Source of the DNA: Stereum hirsutum FP-91666 SS1
Taxonomy: Eukaryota > Basidiomycota > Agaricomycetes > Russulales > Stereaceae
Length of the DNA stretch: 64,000 bases
Assembly (NCBI RefSeq): GCF_000264905.1
Contig: NW_006763152.1
Coordinates: 555,173 to 619,172, forward strand
Direction of reading: 5' to 3'
Of this stretch, positions 1 through 11,730 are shown piece after piece. Both the position numbers and the translations under genes were made by a program. The first letter of the stretch is position 1. Each line of letters begins with the position of its first letter. A model generated the notes under the pieces. It saw only the letters and a program-made list of their open reading frames with translations. It was not told the origin of the DNA and ran no database searches.

Positions 1-2
1 TT

Positions 3-260
3 GTCGTCTTGACTGCATTCGAGGCCTTCTGCGTCTCTTCGTTCGACCACAAGGCCGGCATTTGGACTAAGGTACGTTTTATTCCCTGACAGTACCCATA
101 TTTTTCCCCCCGCATTCTCACACGTTTTTTTCGTCATACACAGGTCTTCGTCTTCGTCTCCCTCTTCTCCCTCAAAGTCACCGCTGCAGCCTACGCCTTC
201 TCTTCTCTCGAAGGCGATCTGTCGGCCTCCATCGCCATCTGGGACGGCGGAGGAAAATAG
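3..260 (+). pseudogene. 3' fragment of a multi-pass membrane protein gene (paralogue of the 52.4-53.6 kb gene)
   Basis: Two exons (3-71 and 144-260) separated by a 72-nt GT..AG intron encode a segment almost identical to the middle of the minus-strand gene at 52.4-53.6 kb. It includes the shared stretches [17 protein letters not shown] and AAAYAFSS, and the intron sits at exactly the same place after WTK. After SASIAI the reading diverges into a short tail (WDGGGK) and stops, whereas the 52-kb paralogue runs on for about 65 more residues including another hydrophobic segment. The 5' part lies outside the window. What is seen is a truncated copy; that it is non-functional is inferred from the missing C-terminus. 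It could also be a shorter, expressed paralogue if the upstream exons are intact. Confidence 0.6.
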
Positions 261-767
261 CGCGAAATACTTGACTTTGTTTGGTGCGGAGAATTTATCA
301 TAGACACTTTTCATCTTCAAGTTGGTGTGACCCTTGCCGCGATGCTCATCATTCTTTTCTTCCTCGCACTATACTTTGCTTCTTCCATGAAGTGTAGTTC
401 TCAATCGTTTCCTTCTCCCTCCACGCATCGCACCTAGAATGAGACGGGTGTCGAAACGATTCTCCGGAGGGACCACAGGGTGTACGCGGCGAGTACGCGG
501 ACTCAGAGTATACAAAGCCGAATGCGTAAATAGGCTTAGTAGGAGCTCTTCAGACGCCAAGGTCTCATGATTCGAGGAAGGGCTACCCAGCTCGTCGTGG
601 TTGTGGAAAAGCAGGCAACAGGTCAGTCAAGACGCTCAGCGGAGTCGCCGGAAGTCCGAGCTGCCACGTGGTTGTCGTTCCGTCGATGGATCCGGAAACT
701 ACCGGATCCCTTCCCTCCCCACCACAAAATAATTCAACCTTCTCCTCATCCACCGGACGCGAAATAA
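261..767. other. intergenic, no gene seen
   Basis: About 500 bp between the membrane-protein fragment and the DUF1772 gene. Only short ORFs without family resemblance are present. The last 200 bp presumably contain the promoter of the downstream gene, but I see no clear TATA box. Confidence 0.4.
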
Positions 768-1751
768 ATGACTTTCATCCCACCACCACACGCGTTGTAC
801 GGCTACGTCGGCCAGGGCGCTCAAATCGCCGTAACCACAGGCAATCTCTCCTCCGGTCTCGTCGCCGGTACGCACACTTTTCCCTCTCATTCCTGTCTCT
901 TTACTCATCATTTCTGTATGAAACTCGGACAGGAATAACCCTCTCGGCCTCCATGCTCGCCGTCCCACCTCTCTTCCTAGCCGCGTCCGCCGCATCTACC
1001 CTCATCCCTGCGACCGAGAACCTGCTCGCTCGTCAATGGGCTAGATTATGTAACACGGGGAAGATAGTCGCACCGCCGCTTGCGGCTACAAGCGTACTTT
1101 CGTTGTTCTATGCTGCGTATGCGTATTGGTACGTCCAACCTTCCTCCTCTTCACTCTCTTGGTGGACCATTCGATCCCCTATTCCACATCCCATTCACTC
1201 ACCTTCATCTTACTCAAGATCCTAAGTTGGAATGCTAACTGTTTTCTTTTGATATCATCAGGTACGAACACCCGCAACTCGACGGTCTCTAGTTAGCCTA
1301 CATCGGCTCTAGTGTCCTCACCCTCTCCATCATCCCCTTCACATTACTTGCAATGGCGCCCACGAACAACCGCCTCCTCCGTGCTGCCGCCGGCGATCCA
1401 GATACCTCGTCTTCGAACACTGCGACTGGTACGTTCTCCCTCCCTTTCCTCGTCTGCCCATCCGGACCTTGTTCCATCATCTTGTAACTGAAAATTTACT
1501 TGCACGCAGGCGTCAAATCCTCAGGTCCCGGCGCGACAGGCGACGCCACGTCGCTTTCCGTCGACGATCAAGTCCAACAAGTCGTCAAGTGGGCGAAGCT
1601 GAACTACGACAGGGGTCCACTCTCGCTCGCTGGTTTCGCGATCACGGTATGGACTACGGTTCCTGGTGCTGTCAAGGAGGTCGTCAGGAGGGGTCGTATA
1701 ATCGGGATGGGAGTGAAGAGTGAATTCTTTGTTTATTCTATTGGTGAGTAG
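768..1751 (+). pseudogene. DUF1772 (anthrone oxygenase-like) membrane protein with an in-frame TAG
   Basis: Four exons (768-867, 933-1128, 1262-1428, 1510-1751) join in frame at GT..AG introns. The product resembles the DUF1772 family: a Gly-rich first membrane segment (YGYVGQGAQIA), a second segment ending in LLARQWARL, a third (LSLFYAAYAYW), and the family hallmark near the end, a hydrophobic helix followed by APTNNRLL. DUF1772 members are small integral membrane proteins of about 160-190 residues, some of them anthrone oxygenases in polyketide pathways; no polyketide cluster is seen here, so the substrate is unknown. A TAG at 1290-1292 falls inside exon 3, right before the fourth membrane segment, in a stretch that otherwise stays in the correct family frame. 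The gene is therefore probably broken, unless this is a sequence error or a readthrough. A more decayed copy lies at 37.3-38.3 kb. Confidence 0.65.
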
Positions 1752-2491
1752 GGCGTGAGAGTGTGTGTTGTGCCGAAGTATGCTGATAGTCGTGTTTCTT
1801 TACCATGAGGGCTTATGTGCTCGATGTTAGCTTTTTCTTGTTATTTGTACACCGAGCATGTCGAATGACCTGCTCTTTCTATAATTGACTGATCCATCCT
1901 TGGTGTCTGATGCGCCTCTCTAGTCTTTGCTCGAGCTTGGAACGTCTGGGGCGTTCTTCCTCTAACTGATAGATATCCCACACGACACGCTACGGCGCGA
2001 CATGTCGGAGTAAGTCTGCGAGCCAATTGCTGATCACGGCGGCTCCTTCTCTGCAGACGTGCGCTGCACGAATGCAAGTATACTGCTTCTTTGGACCTTT
2101 CTAGTCCAAATTGTGATCTAAGCAATCAGACTGGTTTTGCGTGCACGACGTCTGAGTTTGCACGATGAATGACGTGTATCATTCGTAAAAGCATGTATCG
2201 ACCTACTGACCCGTGCCTCACAGCTTTGGCCATTATGTGTTCCTTTCAACCACCCCGTCCGTGATTCGATCTCATCGTTGTCTCTGTCTTCCATGCTTTG
2301 TACTCCAACTGATAACCTCTCTCTCCACAAACGTCGTCTCCTCCGTCACCCACCTCGGTGCATTAGGCAACAACTACGAAGCCCGCTATTCCTTATCTTC
2401 CACAAGAGTCGCCTCCCAAGTTGAATTCGTCGGAGTCTATGTAAACGCGAAAGCCCTGAACAATCACTAGCTGGAAGCCGTAGTCCTAGTC
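1752..2491. other. convergent intergenic region, no supported gene
   Basis: Spacer between the 3' ends of the DUF1772 gene and the left caspase gene. A stretch at 1855-1885 is similar to 38,421-38,455 downstream of the decayed DUF1772 copy, so the duplication included the 3' flank. A short open stretch at 2300-2470 reads like a possible exon remnant but matches no family I recognise. Confidence 0.4.
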
Positions 2492-5084
2492 TCATTTCTT
2501 GGGTCTAGCAGGGGATGTCACCGGATCTTTCTCTGCGAGAATATAACAGTCAATACTCGAACAGAGATCAGCATGGTGAGATGATTACCTGTTTTCGTTC
2601 GCTTCGTTTGGGGAGCGCCTGTTTCATTGCGATGCCCATCGTTCCCGGACGTCTTCGCACCCTTTTGCACGACAGAAACGCAAAGTGAGTCCCAGGGGGA
2701 GTTTTCTCGTGGGTAAATCTGATCATGATTTCCGGTGCGTTTGTAACCCTCGAATGGTGATGTTTGTGCGATGTCGGAAAAGTCGACCCATTCGGTTGAA
2801 ACAAAGAGCTTCAAAACTCCAACAGCAACGTCGTGATCATCCCGTAAGCTAAAAGCGCGCGGTCTCCAACCACTAGACCCGTACCCGATCGTGAGTCTTC
2901 CCTCTTTAGGAATGGAAATGTCGGCTGCGCCATTCTTTGCAGTCCCTGGCTCGTAGTAGGACGCTACAAAAAATGGATACAAATCGAGATTTTCGTTAAA
3001 GAACATCGGACAAGCAATTCGACTTAAGACAGACTTACTGATACTCAGGTCACCCAAATCGAAGTAAAATAACGCCACATAGAGACTTTCCCTGGTGTTG
3101 TTGACGATCTCGAATCCCAAGGGGCCGATTTCATCTCTGTCCAGATGCAATTGACCGCCTTTGATGAGGTCCTTAGCTCCGTCCTTCTTCTCCATGGTAT
3201 ATCTACCTTCGTCGTACTCCTTTAATTCATAACAGTGTAAACGAACGTTCTTTGTCGATCCTCCAAAAAGGTTGTGATCGTCCGGGGTGAGATTGAGGTA
3301 CGAGTAGAAATCGGCAGCGCCATCTAGTACAGTGCGAAGGGGGCTACGAGATGCTAGGGGCTTGCGCTCTTCGTATTGGACAGTATGGGAGGAAATCTCT
3401 TTCGTGAATTCGCTGTGATGGGGTTTGACCTCGACCTCCTTCTTTTTCCCAAGTTTCAATGAAAGGTTGCATTTATCAGCGGGGGAACTGATGATGGCGA
3501 TCGGGATATTGTTGCGTTTTCCAAGGGTATTGATTTTTTTCAGAATATAGGAAAGTTCCTTCGGGATGAATAGTTTGAAGGCCCTGTTTGTGCAAGTACT
3601 GAAGGCATAGGCCTCGGAGGGAAAGTTGTTCTTGTTACCAGATACGCCTTGAAGGAGCAGAAAGGTGGTATAATTGTTGAGAGTCTGGACGATGAACTTG
3701 CCCAGAGCTGGAGAGCTCCGGTCTTTCGTTCCATGGATGTCGAATGTTGACTGTTTGGTAATTCCAGAAGCTTTCCCGGCATTAAGTTTATAAACCGTGT
3801 CCTGGCCATTTCTATTCAAAGAGGGTGCGACGTAAGAATGAACGAAGCAAAAAGGAAGGCAACATGGATTGGTGGACACCGAGAGCGATATGTCCATGAA
3901 CGAGGAAACCATTACACTCACCCACTCTTGCCCTTATTAGTGGCCTTGTAAAAATAATGTTTGTGACGACTGGTTTTCATGGAAAATATACGTCTGTTCT
4001 GATTTATGCCAATACACTGTGGGTTCTGGCTACATTGTATAAAATAAGAATCAGGTATATTTTTCTTGATAATGAGAGAACTCGGAGACTTACTTGTTCA
4101 GAAGAACCGAGTCGAGACTCTCAATCAATTCCCTGTACGTGAGCATGCTCGCCTGGCTGGACCTGAGAATCTTTATCAAGGCATTCGTGTAGGCACCTCC
4201 CTCTGGCTTTTCGAGACCAACTTCCTCCATACCGCAACCAGCGAGCAGGACGTGGGAGGATACACCCAAATGTTCAAAAATTGACTCCAGTTCGTCATCG
4301 AGTGTTCGCTTCGAGCTACGCCTCTGGGCCACCGCGGATGGATTTCGTTTATGACCGACCTCAGCAGCGCCCTGTATTGCATGTCCGGAGTAACAACAAT
4401 CCAATATAACTGTCTTTTAGTACAAAACGGGTTAGTAATACAGGTGCGCGGACACGAGTTAAGGATACTCACAATGTTGTTTCCCTTCTGGGAAGAGATA
4501 TCGGCGAGAAAATTGGACAGGGCAGCGTCCGAGATCCCATTACTACTAGGCGCGCTACGCGTCTGTTGAACGAAGTCGTATGGGCAAAGCATGCGAGTAG
4601 TTGACATAGCTTTATCTTCGCTCGTCAAGTTGACCTTCACTCCATGTCCAGCAAAGTATATGAGGATGGGGTCTTCCCTCCCGATGTTCTTGTCGTTGAT
4701 AATAGCTCTGAGAGCATCGCTGATTCCGGACGCTGTCGCTTTCTCGTTCTGTAGTATTTTGGACACCCTTGACATGGCCAAAAAATCCTTCATGGAGGAT
4801 ATATCGGTATCGACACCGGGTAAATTTCGCAGGCTCCCTGTGTTTGGATACTTAGATATCCCGATGATGAGAGCAAACATGCGGGTCAAATCCCTAAGAA
4901 GGATTAAAACAATTGAGCCTTCATAATCGACAGAAATATGAATCTCACAAGGGAGTGGTGGATGATCTTTGCCTATGTATGAGACAGAGCGTGAGAGCGC
5001 CACGGAGATGCAAGTGGAAAAGAAAATAACGCACTGAGGCGTGGATTGAGTATCCACATCTTTGCTGGTTGTCTTGCTCGTCAT
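2492..5084 (-). CDS. caspase-domain (peptidase C14) protein, left copy
   Basis: Multi-exon gene. The N-terminal half is a caspase fold: FALIIGISKYPN start strand, catalytic His in ILIYFAGHG (residue 79 counted from the Met at 4880), an intron after GNNI, then the catalytic Cys in VILDCCYSGH. Both dyad residues are present. A linker exon follows with NPQCIG.NQNRR.F, also found in the right copy. The roughly 400-residue C-terminal half carries LGFEI.N...SLYVALFYFD..DLSI and LKLFVSTEWVDFSDI, which I read as a DUF4384-like beta domain known next to caspase domains in bacteria (inference). The C-terminus is basic (about TKRTKTEKDPV) if the last intron is spliced, giving a stop at 2492; unspliced it would end at 2518. 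The start is uncertain: ATG 5084 is preferred because the same Met-Thr-rich leader appears upstream of the right copy (25,091), with ATG 4880 as the simple alternative. Role in programmed cell death or defence is only a family-level suggestion. Confidence 0.8.
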
Positions 5085-7500
5085 GTTGGATTCTACAGCT
5101 GTAATGATGAGAAACGATATATCAAGACTGTGGAACACAAACAGACCTCTTCGACTGGAAAGATGATAAAAGTACGACTTGTTAAGATTTATGATCGCAT
5201 ATCTACTGAATATATACTTTTGTTGAGGAAGGATCCGATATTTGACAGGTACCGTTGTTCAACTGCGTGAAGCTGTTATCGCAATTTGAAAACATTGTCC
5301 TATCACCGTATGGGACTTCGTTTGAAGATTGAAAGGATAACTAATCTATTGATCTGTACGGCGCAATCCGCTAGACCCTGAGTATATTGAATGGAGCAGT
5401 TCATCGTCGTATGATACAAACGGGAGTTTGGAGGCTGGAGACTAGACCTGATGCATGTGATCTTCGAATCTTGCTCACTCATCCGCATATCGCTGACCAA
5501 CTAACAAAAAGTTTCTCCAAAAGAAATGTATCCGCACGTCACCGAGAATGGACATTATAGCCGCAGGAGAAGAATGACAGATCTCTCTCATGTATTCGGA
5601 TTTAACAAATCAGAGCTAGAGCTAGTACTATTTTTACAGAGCGCATGTAGGACGGGTAGTCCACGTCTTACCGGGCGAAGGAGTCCTCACTCGGTCCATG
5701 TTCCTGAAGCAAATTCAACGGCGTAACGGGTAGTCTGCTATGAAATAACGGAGTCGAACCGTCCCGTATGGAACTTAGAAGCTGTCTGAGCTATATTCAT
5801 AGTTGGGCTTAGTCTTTAAATGTGTGCCTCCAGGTTCGATATCACGTCCGATATAGTGTGGTGTCAGGAAGATATTTTCATTACAAAGTATGAGCTCTTC
5901 CCGCTTTGTAGGTTTGTGTATAAAGGATCACCATGCTCAGCTATTTTGCATTGTTTTGCCGGTGACTTTGTCATCAACAGTTTGATAACACCCCCGTTTT
6001 GGATAATAAAAGCGACTTCAAGCTCTTCCACAAGTACAAGGTAATTTCCCGCGTCACGTCAGGTCATAACATTTGATGGATCCAAAAACATCCTAGAACA
6101 GTCGAGGACCGTTCCATTCATATGGTAAGAGCCCTGCAACAACCAAGGCGTATTCATTCTCCGCTGCACCATGCGGAGTTTCATTTTTAGCAATAATAGT
6201 CCGCACCATTGGTGTCCTTTACATCGATTATGCGGATGGCGTTCAATTGAACATACTGTGGGAGTGCGAATGCAATATGAACTGAGCAACTCGGACGCGA
6301 GCATACACCATAAATACACTCAATAACAGATAAAATAAATGTGAGAGTGGACCTGTGTTTACCAATATTGTATTGGCCCAGCTTCATGATTCGGCTCGAC
6401 TTGCAACTGCAAAGGCATTATACATCATTCTGAGCATTCGGCAATACTCAGGCGGCGGTCGTTCCTAAAGGAGTAGCAATGGGGTTGCGAGCCTCGTTGT
6501 TTTCATATGCAGCGTCTAAAGGGGCGGGAGAGGCTAATGGTGGCAATCCCGTCCTGTCAGACGCCACAAAGGAATGGGCATAGAGGCATTCGACCGACAA
6601 CTATTCCTAATCAGATGGTGTATGCTCTCGATATAGAATACCACATTCGGCGGATGAACGCACATGAGGAGATGTGGCATGATGTCCTACGATCGCTGTG
6701 ACCGCTTTGGCTGCACAGGGCCATAGCTCAGTATCTCTGAGTCAGGACATGCCATCCAGATCAATGTGTCAGACGTAGAGGTTGCTCCCGCGTCGGACAG
6801 TTGAAAAGTTTGCCTTGGAAGTGCACGTATTACTGTGTAAGCTGCTTCAGACCTGAATGACGATCTAGATACTCTCTGACGTTTACATGCTACTTTCCGC
6901 TCTTTGCTATGCACTCGATGACATGTACCGATAACGATGAAGTTGAACTCTATTTATCTTAGAGCGCAACTGATGATCTTCACAGTCGCTATAGCGTGAA
7001 ATTATTACTCGGTAACTGTTGAGTACTGAGTGAAACAGCTCCCTCATCGTCAATTGACATGTCCAATATCTCTATTCCGGAAAGGGTCGGTCGACCAGAG
7101 GAGCGAACCATAAATGTCCATGTCCACTCGCAAGAGGATACATACAGTAATGCATAACAAAGCTAGGCCCTCTTTGGATATCCTGTGTGAAACATTCACT
7201 CTGCAACGACTCTCTTCCGTACTACAGTATGCAGAGTGCTCCGGAAAATGTCACTTGTGTCTGGGCATCCGGGACTATGATCTTCCGTGGACAACCATAC
7301 GATATCTGTCATTGATCACCCATACCTGGCATGGGGAGGTTCCGAGAGCCTCGTTTCCTGACGTGATGCAGTACCAGCCCAGCGGGACGGGATATCAAGG
7401 CTGTTCTACCTGGCCAAGCGCCACATAACAGGGGGTGTAGAACTGACTTACACACGCGTTTATAGCAAGAAGGCCCACGGTCCGCTATCTCAGGTATCTT
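2492..7500. repeat. left arm of a large inverted segmental duplication
   Basis: This block matches the reverse complement of about 22,350-27,753. Matching parts, in order, are the caspase gene, its upstream leader, the stretch at 6507-6690 (matches 23,510-23,700 reversed) and the stretch at 7114-7440 (matches 22,440-22,740 reversed, sharing GAGAGCCTCGTTTCCTGA and AGCGGGACGGGATA). Identity is moderate and patchy, so the duplication is not recent. Apart from the caspase gene, the arm has no convincing coding sequence: similarity runs across frames with indels. The outer limit near 7.5 kb is approximate. Confidence 0.7.
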
Positions 7501-7845
7501 TGGCCGGTGCTAGCATGCAGAAAAAACAGCCGTACAATGCCCGACAGACCTATATGGTGTGAGGCCACAGACGCAGTTGAATTCAATACTACATTGTACG
7601 CGCCATGATTCATGAAAGACAGCATAGCCAATCGGTCGAATAGCTCATACGCGGACAAGAAAGACCAAGCATGTCTATGAACGGTCGGAGACACCTATCC
7701 ACAAAAAGCTGAACGTGGATGGGGATCGCGCCCCTACCTCCAGCTAGACACAGGCCGAATCGTCGTACGACGTTTGACTGTCAATCATATAGAAGGCGGT
7801 ATAGCGCATATAGTAAGCACTGAAAAAAGAAGCAACGTGTAGTAT
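5085..7845. other. non-coding part of the left duplication arm
   Basis: No ORF here has domain support or a consistent splice pattern. Short stretches conserved with 22.3-25.1 kb in inverted orientation suggest an old duplicated intergenic region or a dead gene shared by both arms. Confidence 0.4.
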
Positions 7846-9815
7846 TCATGAGCTCCCAGAAATGACCTGTCCGTTCGAGCAGGTGACTCCCGAGTCAGTA
7901 GAATTGTTAGTGAGAATCCCTCCCGCGCCGTATGTGTCTGCATCCGATACGAACTTGTATGCCACATTTCCCTGCACGTTCAAGTGGCTATTTGCATAGA
8001 CTGTGGCGCCACATTCTGACGGTGCGCTGCATGTGTGAAAGTGACGGAGAAAGTCGAGTGTGGTTAGTTGGAGGGAAACGAAAAGGGAAAACAAAGTGGA
8101 CAAGAGCGTACGTGACGTTGACGTTGTCGAGGTGGATGTCTGTGCATTTGCCCACGGAGCAGGAAAGTGCGACTCCAGTGCCGCCATACTTTCCGGATGC
8201 TGTGCCGTGTTGATTCGTAAAGCTAACCGGAGACGTCGCATCCGGATATCAAGATCAGTGCCTTGAAACTTGGAAGTGGAATGGAAGGACTCACTAAACG
8301 TGAGAGACCGTCATATTACTGGGATTGGCGAGACACTCGTCTGAGTCAGTCTTGTAACAGTTATCTACGAAAAAATGATTATCAGGGCTAAGTCATGCTA
8401 CAGAGTGATGATTTGAAACGGTGCAGCACATACCGATAGTAATTGGGCTATCATTATTCTCGTGCTGGAAGTTAGAGAACACGATCTGATCTACATAACC
8501 GTAACCGCGGCCGGCACCACCCCACGTCTTGACGCGAGGACCGTTCTCCGAGTTCTGGATGGTAACGTTGTTAACATACACATTCCTCACAATATCTATG
8601 AACAGGACAATGTTCATTCGCAGCTACGAAGGCGGATGTACAGAGTAACGTACCTTTTTGACCATCAGTTTCTCCAAGGCTCCCGACGCTGACACCGTGG
8701 CTTCCGTTACACCAGATATCGCTAATGAATATGTTGGTAGCATTCGGCTGTAGTAGAATGAGAGATAGACGGCGTTAGAGTGATAAGAATGAGGCGTAAT
8801 GCGAGTCTATGCATACCTTGAAAGACATACAGTCGTCGCCGTTGGATATCCGCAGACTGTGTAGGGTGACGTATGAACTATCGTAGATGTCAACTCCGTC
8901 AGTCTCGCGGTTACTCTCACGGCCCAGAGCCCAGGTATCGGAGCGAGAGCGTATGTTCAGATCCTGTAGAGAGACAGCGGAATCATTGTTAGTTCTTGAC
9001 ACGCAGATAAAGCTCACTTAGAAGGAAGATGAACATACATGAATTAGTACGTTCTTAGACGAGTGAACAAGGATGGTCCATCGTGGTGACTGGCGGATGT
9101 TGAGGTTGCGAATGACGAGATTGTCGCCCTGAGAAACAACGTGACTGATCAGGAGTGGTCAGCACAGATAGTTCACGCGGAATAAACGGACCTTGTAAGC
9201 AAGCATGAGATGGGGAGGACGAAGACTATCGTTCGCGATTCGCGCATCGTAAAATGTCTGAGAATTCAAGCACGTAAGTCAGCCATTGATGGTCCACGCA
9301 GAAGCGACTCCACATACCTGCCCGTTGCCGTCGATGGTACCAGTGCCCTCTCCATCCAATATGACGTCCTTGCCTCCAAACAACCATGCCGCAGAGTTTT
9401 CTTGGTAGGTGACATTGAAGGCGTTGTCTCTCCAGTAGTCCACCTAGATGTTCGTAACATGTCAGAACAATATCTTGGACGACCCAAACGAAAGGTACAT
9501 ACGTCCGGATTCAGAGTCAGATTCCCCAGAAAACGCACGTGTACCTTACTCAACCCGGTCGTGTTCAACTTGGTTCCGATGAGTAGGTTCTCGGTCTCGG
9601 GAATGAGTACCTCGACACATCCCTAGAAGTAGTGTCGAGTGAGCCTACATAGGTAGAAAGCTTCAACAAGTATATGTATGACGCACCCTAAAAGCCTGCT
9701 CGATAGCAGGCGAGTCGTCGCCACCACTCGCCGTCAGTGTGCAGTTCGTTTGCACCTGACAAGAAGCGAAAGAAGCGAAAAGCATGATAAACAGAAAACT
9801 ACGTGCAGGAACCAT
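7846..9815 (-). CDS. secreted exo-polygalacturonase, glycoside hydrolase family 28
   Basis: About eleven exons on the minus strand from ATG 9815. The product starts with a hydrophobic secretion signal (LFIMLFASFASC) and contains the GH28 beta-helix signatures in order: TDGVDIYDS, NGDDCMSFKP, CNGSHGVSVGSLG and PRVKTW, followed by a C-terminal Cys-containing region (DNCYKTDSDEC). The catalytic Asp of TDG, the DD pair, the HG histidine and the RxK substrate-binding pair are all visible. Family knowledge: GH28 enzymes hydrolyse alpha-1,4-galacturonan of plant pectin outside the cell; the GSHGVSVGSLG form and the Cys pattern fit the exo-acting group. One oddity is Glu in place of the usual Asn in the NTD motif (ETDG). 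Introns are short and regular with no stops, so the gene looks intact. Confidence 0.88.
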
Positions 9816-9870
9816 GTTGAAGAGCCGTGAGTGAAAGTGCTCAGTATAATGTCCGTCAATCTTTCATCAT

Positions 9871-9880
9871 TATATACATA
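9871..9880 (-). promoter_or_regulatory. putative TATA box of the GH28 gene
   Basis: Minus-strand TATGTATATA lies about 55-65 bp upstream of the ATG at 9815. Position and sequence fit a core promoter element; no experimental support. Confidence 0.4.
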
Positions 9881-10159
9881 CGGACAAAGCGAAGGCACCA
9901 CTGGTGCACGAAAGGAAGGTCATAGCCTGTCTCAGAATCACTAAAGAAAACACGGCTTGTGACTGTGGGACATGACCCCAAGAGAACAATACTGAAATCA
10001 TTGGACAGCGCGAGGGCGGTCACCCGATCGCACGAAAGTGCGCGGGCCGGCGGCCTGCAGTCATATTGGTTCTCTGTCGTGATATTAGCCGGCGGACCGC
10101 ACAAAGCTGACAGGCCCGACAGATCGACACACACTCCTGACCCCCATGAATTTAACCCC

Positions 10160-10600
10160 GATTTGGCGTCTAGTAAAATGGCGGGGATAAATATGATATT
10201 TAGCAGCCAATTTAGCATTCCTTCTCGCGCTCGTTAAATTCTAAACATATCCGCTTGCTCTAGGACGAATAAATGTATGATTTACACCACTCTACCTGGC
10301 CATGTAAATTTGTTCATTTGCACTGGTCAAATGGAAGGGAAATAGGTGATTTATTACTGAAGCATTTATCTTCGGGATGAACTGCAGAATATTTGACATT
10401 TATCCTCGCTCAAAATGCCCGGTAAAGTATCATATTACCAACATTTTACGTACATGAAAATAAGGAAGAATACGACATTTATGGAGACCCAAAATTGTCT
10501 ATTTAAACAGACCGAAAAGATTCAGGTAAACAAGACATTTATACTGAATAATCGAAGCCCATTTTTCCATCCAGGAAATCCGTGAGTGTAAATGTCCAAC
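10160..10600. repeat. left subterminal repeat region of the CACTA-like element
   Basis: AT-rich stretch with at least six copies of ATAAATG or CATTTAT, mirrored by the region at the right end of the element. Such arrays are normally transposase binding sites in CACTA elements. Confidence 0.6.
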
Positions 10601-10810
10601 GCTGGTGCTTGGCGGCCCGTCCAGCAACTGGCGTGTCAGTGTGGCCCGGTGCAAAGCAAGTGAGAGCAAACATATAAAACGAGCAGCACAGACTGCATAC
10701 AAAAAAATTGTATCCCTGTCTACTGGAGTGCTGCTGCAATTCTATTCTGATGGAGGTTTCGTAAAGTAATAAAGGTGGGAGGTAACCTCGCCTCCCACAG
10801 TTTTCCGTAA

Positions 10811-11730
10811 ATGTCCGCCCTCGCCCGATTACTCCTCTCCATCGCCAGCATCTTCGGGGCAGATACTTAGGTATGTACAGGTTTTTGTATTGTGCTCGAC
10901 GACAATGTGGCGGCAACAGGCGGAGAAAAAAAGTGTGTGGATCCTTCAACGGTCACAACACCGCTCGCCGACGACCTCACGAACCTCGGCATTTCCTCAA
11001 TCACCGACTAGACGGGCGTGAAGTCGACCTCATTCGGCGTCCCACCGCTTTCTCCTCCATGATCTCCACCGTCTCTACCATACTCGCGCTCCAAGTCTCC
11101 TCCGGCTTCAAGTGACTCACCACCGGTACCGCCTCCACTTTACTCAACCTCTCCTTCGTTGTCCTCCTCTTTCACTTTAGGCCACCCTCCATACGTTTCA
11201 CACTCTGCGCTGAAACACCTGCTCTCCCTTCCTCTCCATCCCACAGCCGCCTCCTGTATCCTCTCTACCAGCGGATACAGCCTCCTCCTCCTCAGCATCA
11301 TGCCTCTCTCACCCACGCCTCCCTCACCACCGACGCGCTCCTCACGTACACGATGCGCGCCGATAGCCCTCCGATGTGTATTCGTGCGTTTTGAGCGCTA
11401 TGGTGTCGATGTAGGGTCGTGCTGAGTGGTGGTGGTGCGACAGGGCGATACTCACCGGGCCATATACTTTCGAATTGAAAAGACCGGTATGGGACGCGAC
11501 GATTGGCGTCGCACGATGCACGGACCTCGGGACGACGTATCTCATACAGCGGCACAATCGTGCTTTCTTACTACGACACGACCCTAACTTTCTCAATCGC
11601 CGGACAGCCTCTGGCCACTGGTGTCATCCTCTCCAAGATCATAACCGCCACAACCAGGGCCTTTTTCGACATCGGTCTTGTCTGTTCAATTTTCGGCACG
11701 ACGAACAGGTGGGTGATTAGGGTGTGGTAG
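10811..11730 (+). pseudogene. broken membrane-protein-like coding remnant inside the transposon
   Basis: Plus-strand pieces with coding-like composition but several stops and frame changes. The clearest open piece (11,503-11,730) ends in a hydrophobic segment, TRAFFDIGLVCSIFG. The pattern suggests fragments of a multi-pass membrane protein gene carried inside the CACTA-like element. I could not assign a family with confidence. Confidence 0.25.

Noticed and set aside
5720..5790. Reverse-strand GGTTCGACTCC resembling a tRNA T arm
   Set aside because: The surrounding sequence is too short for a tRNA and lacks an anticodon arm.
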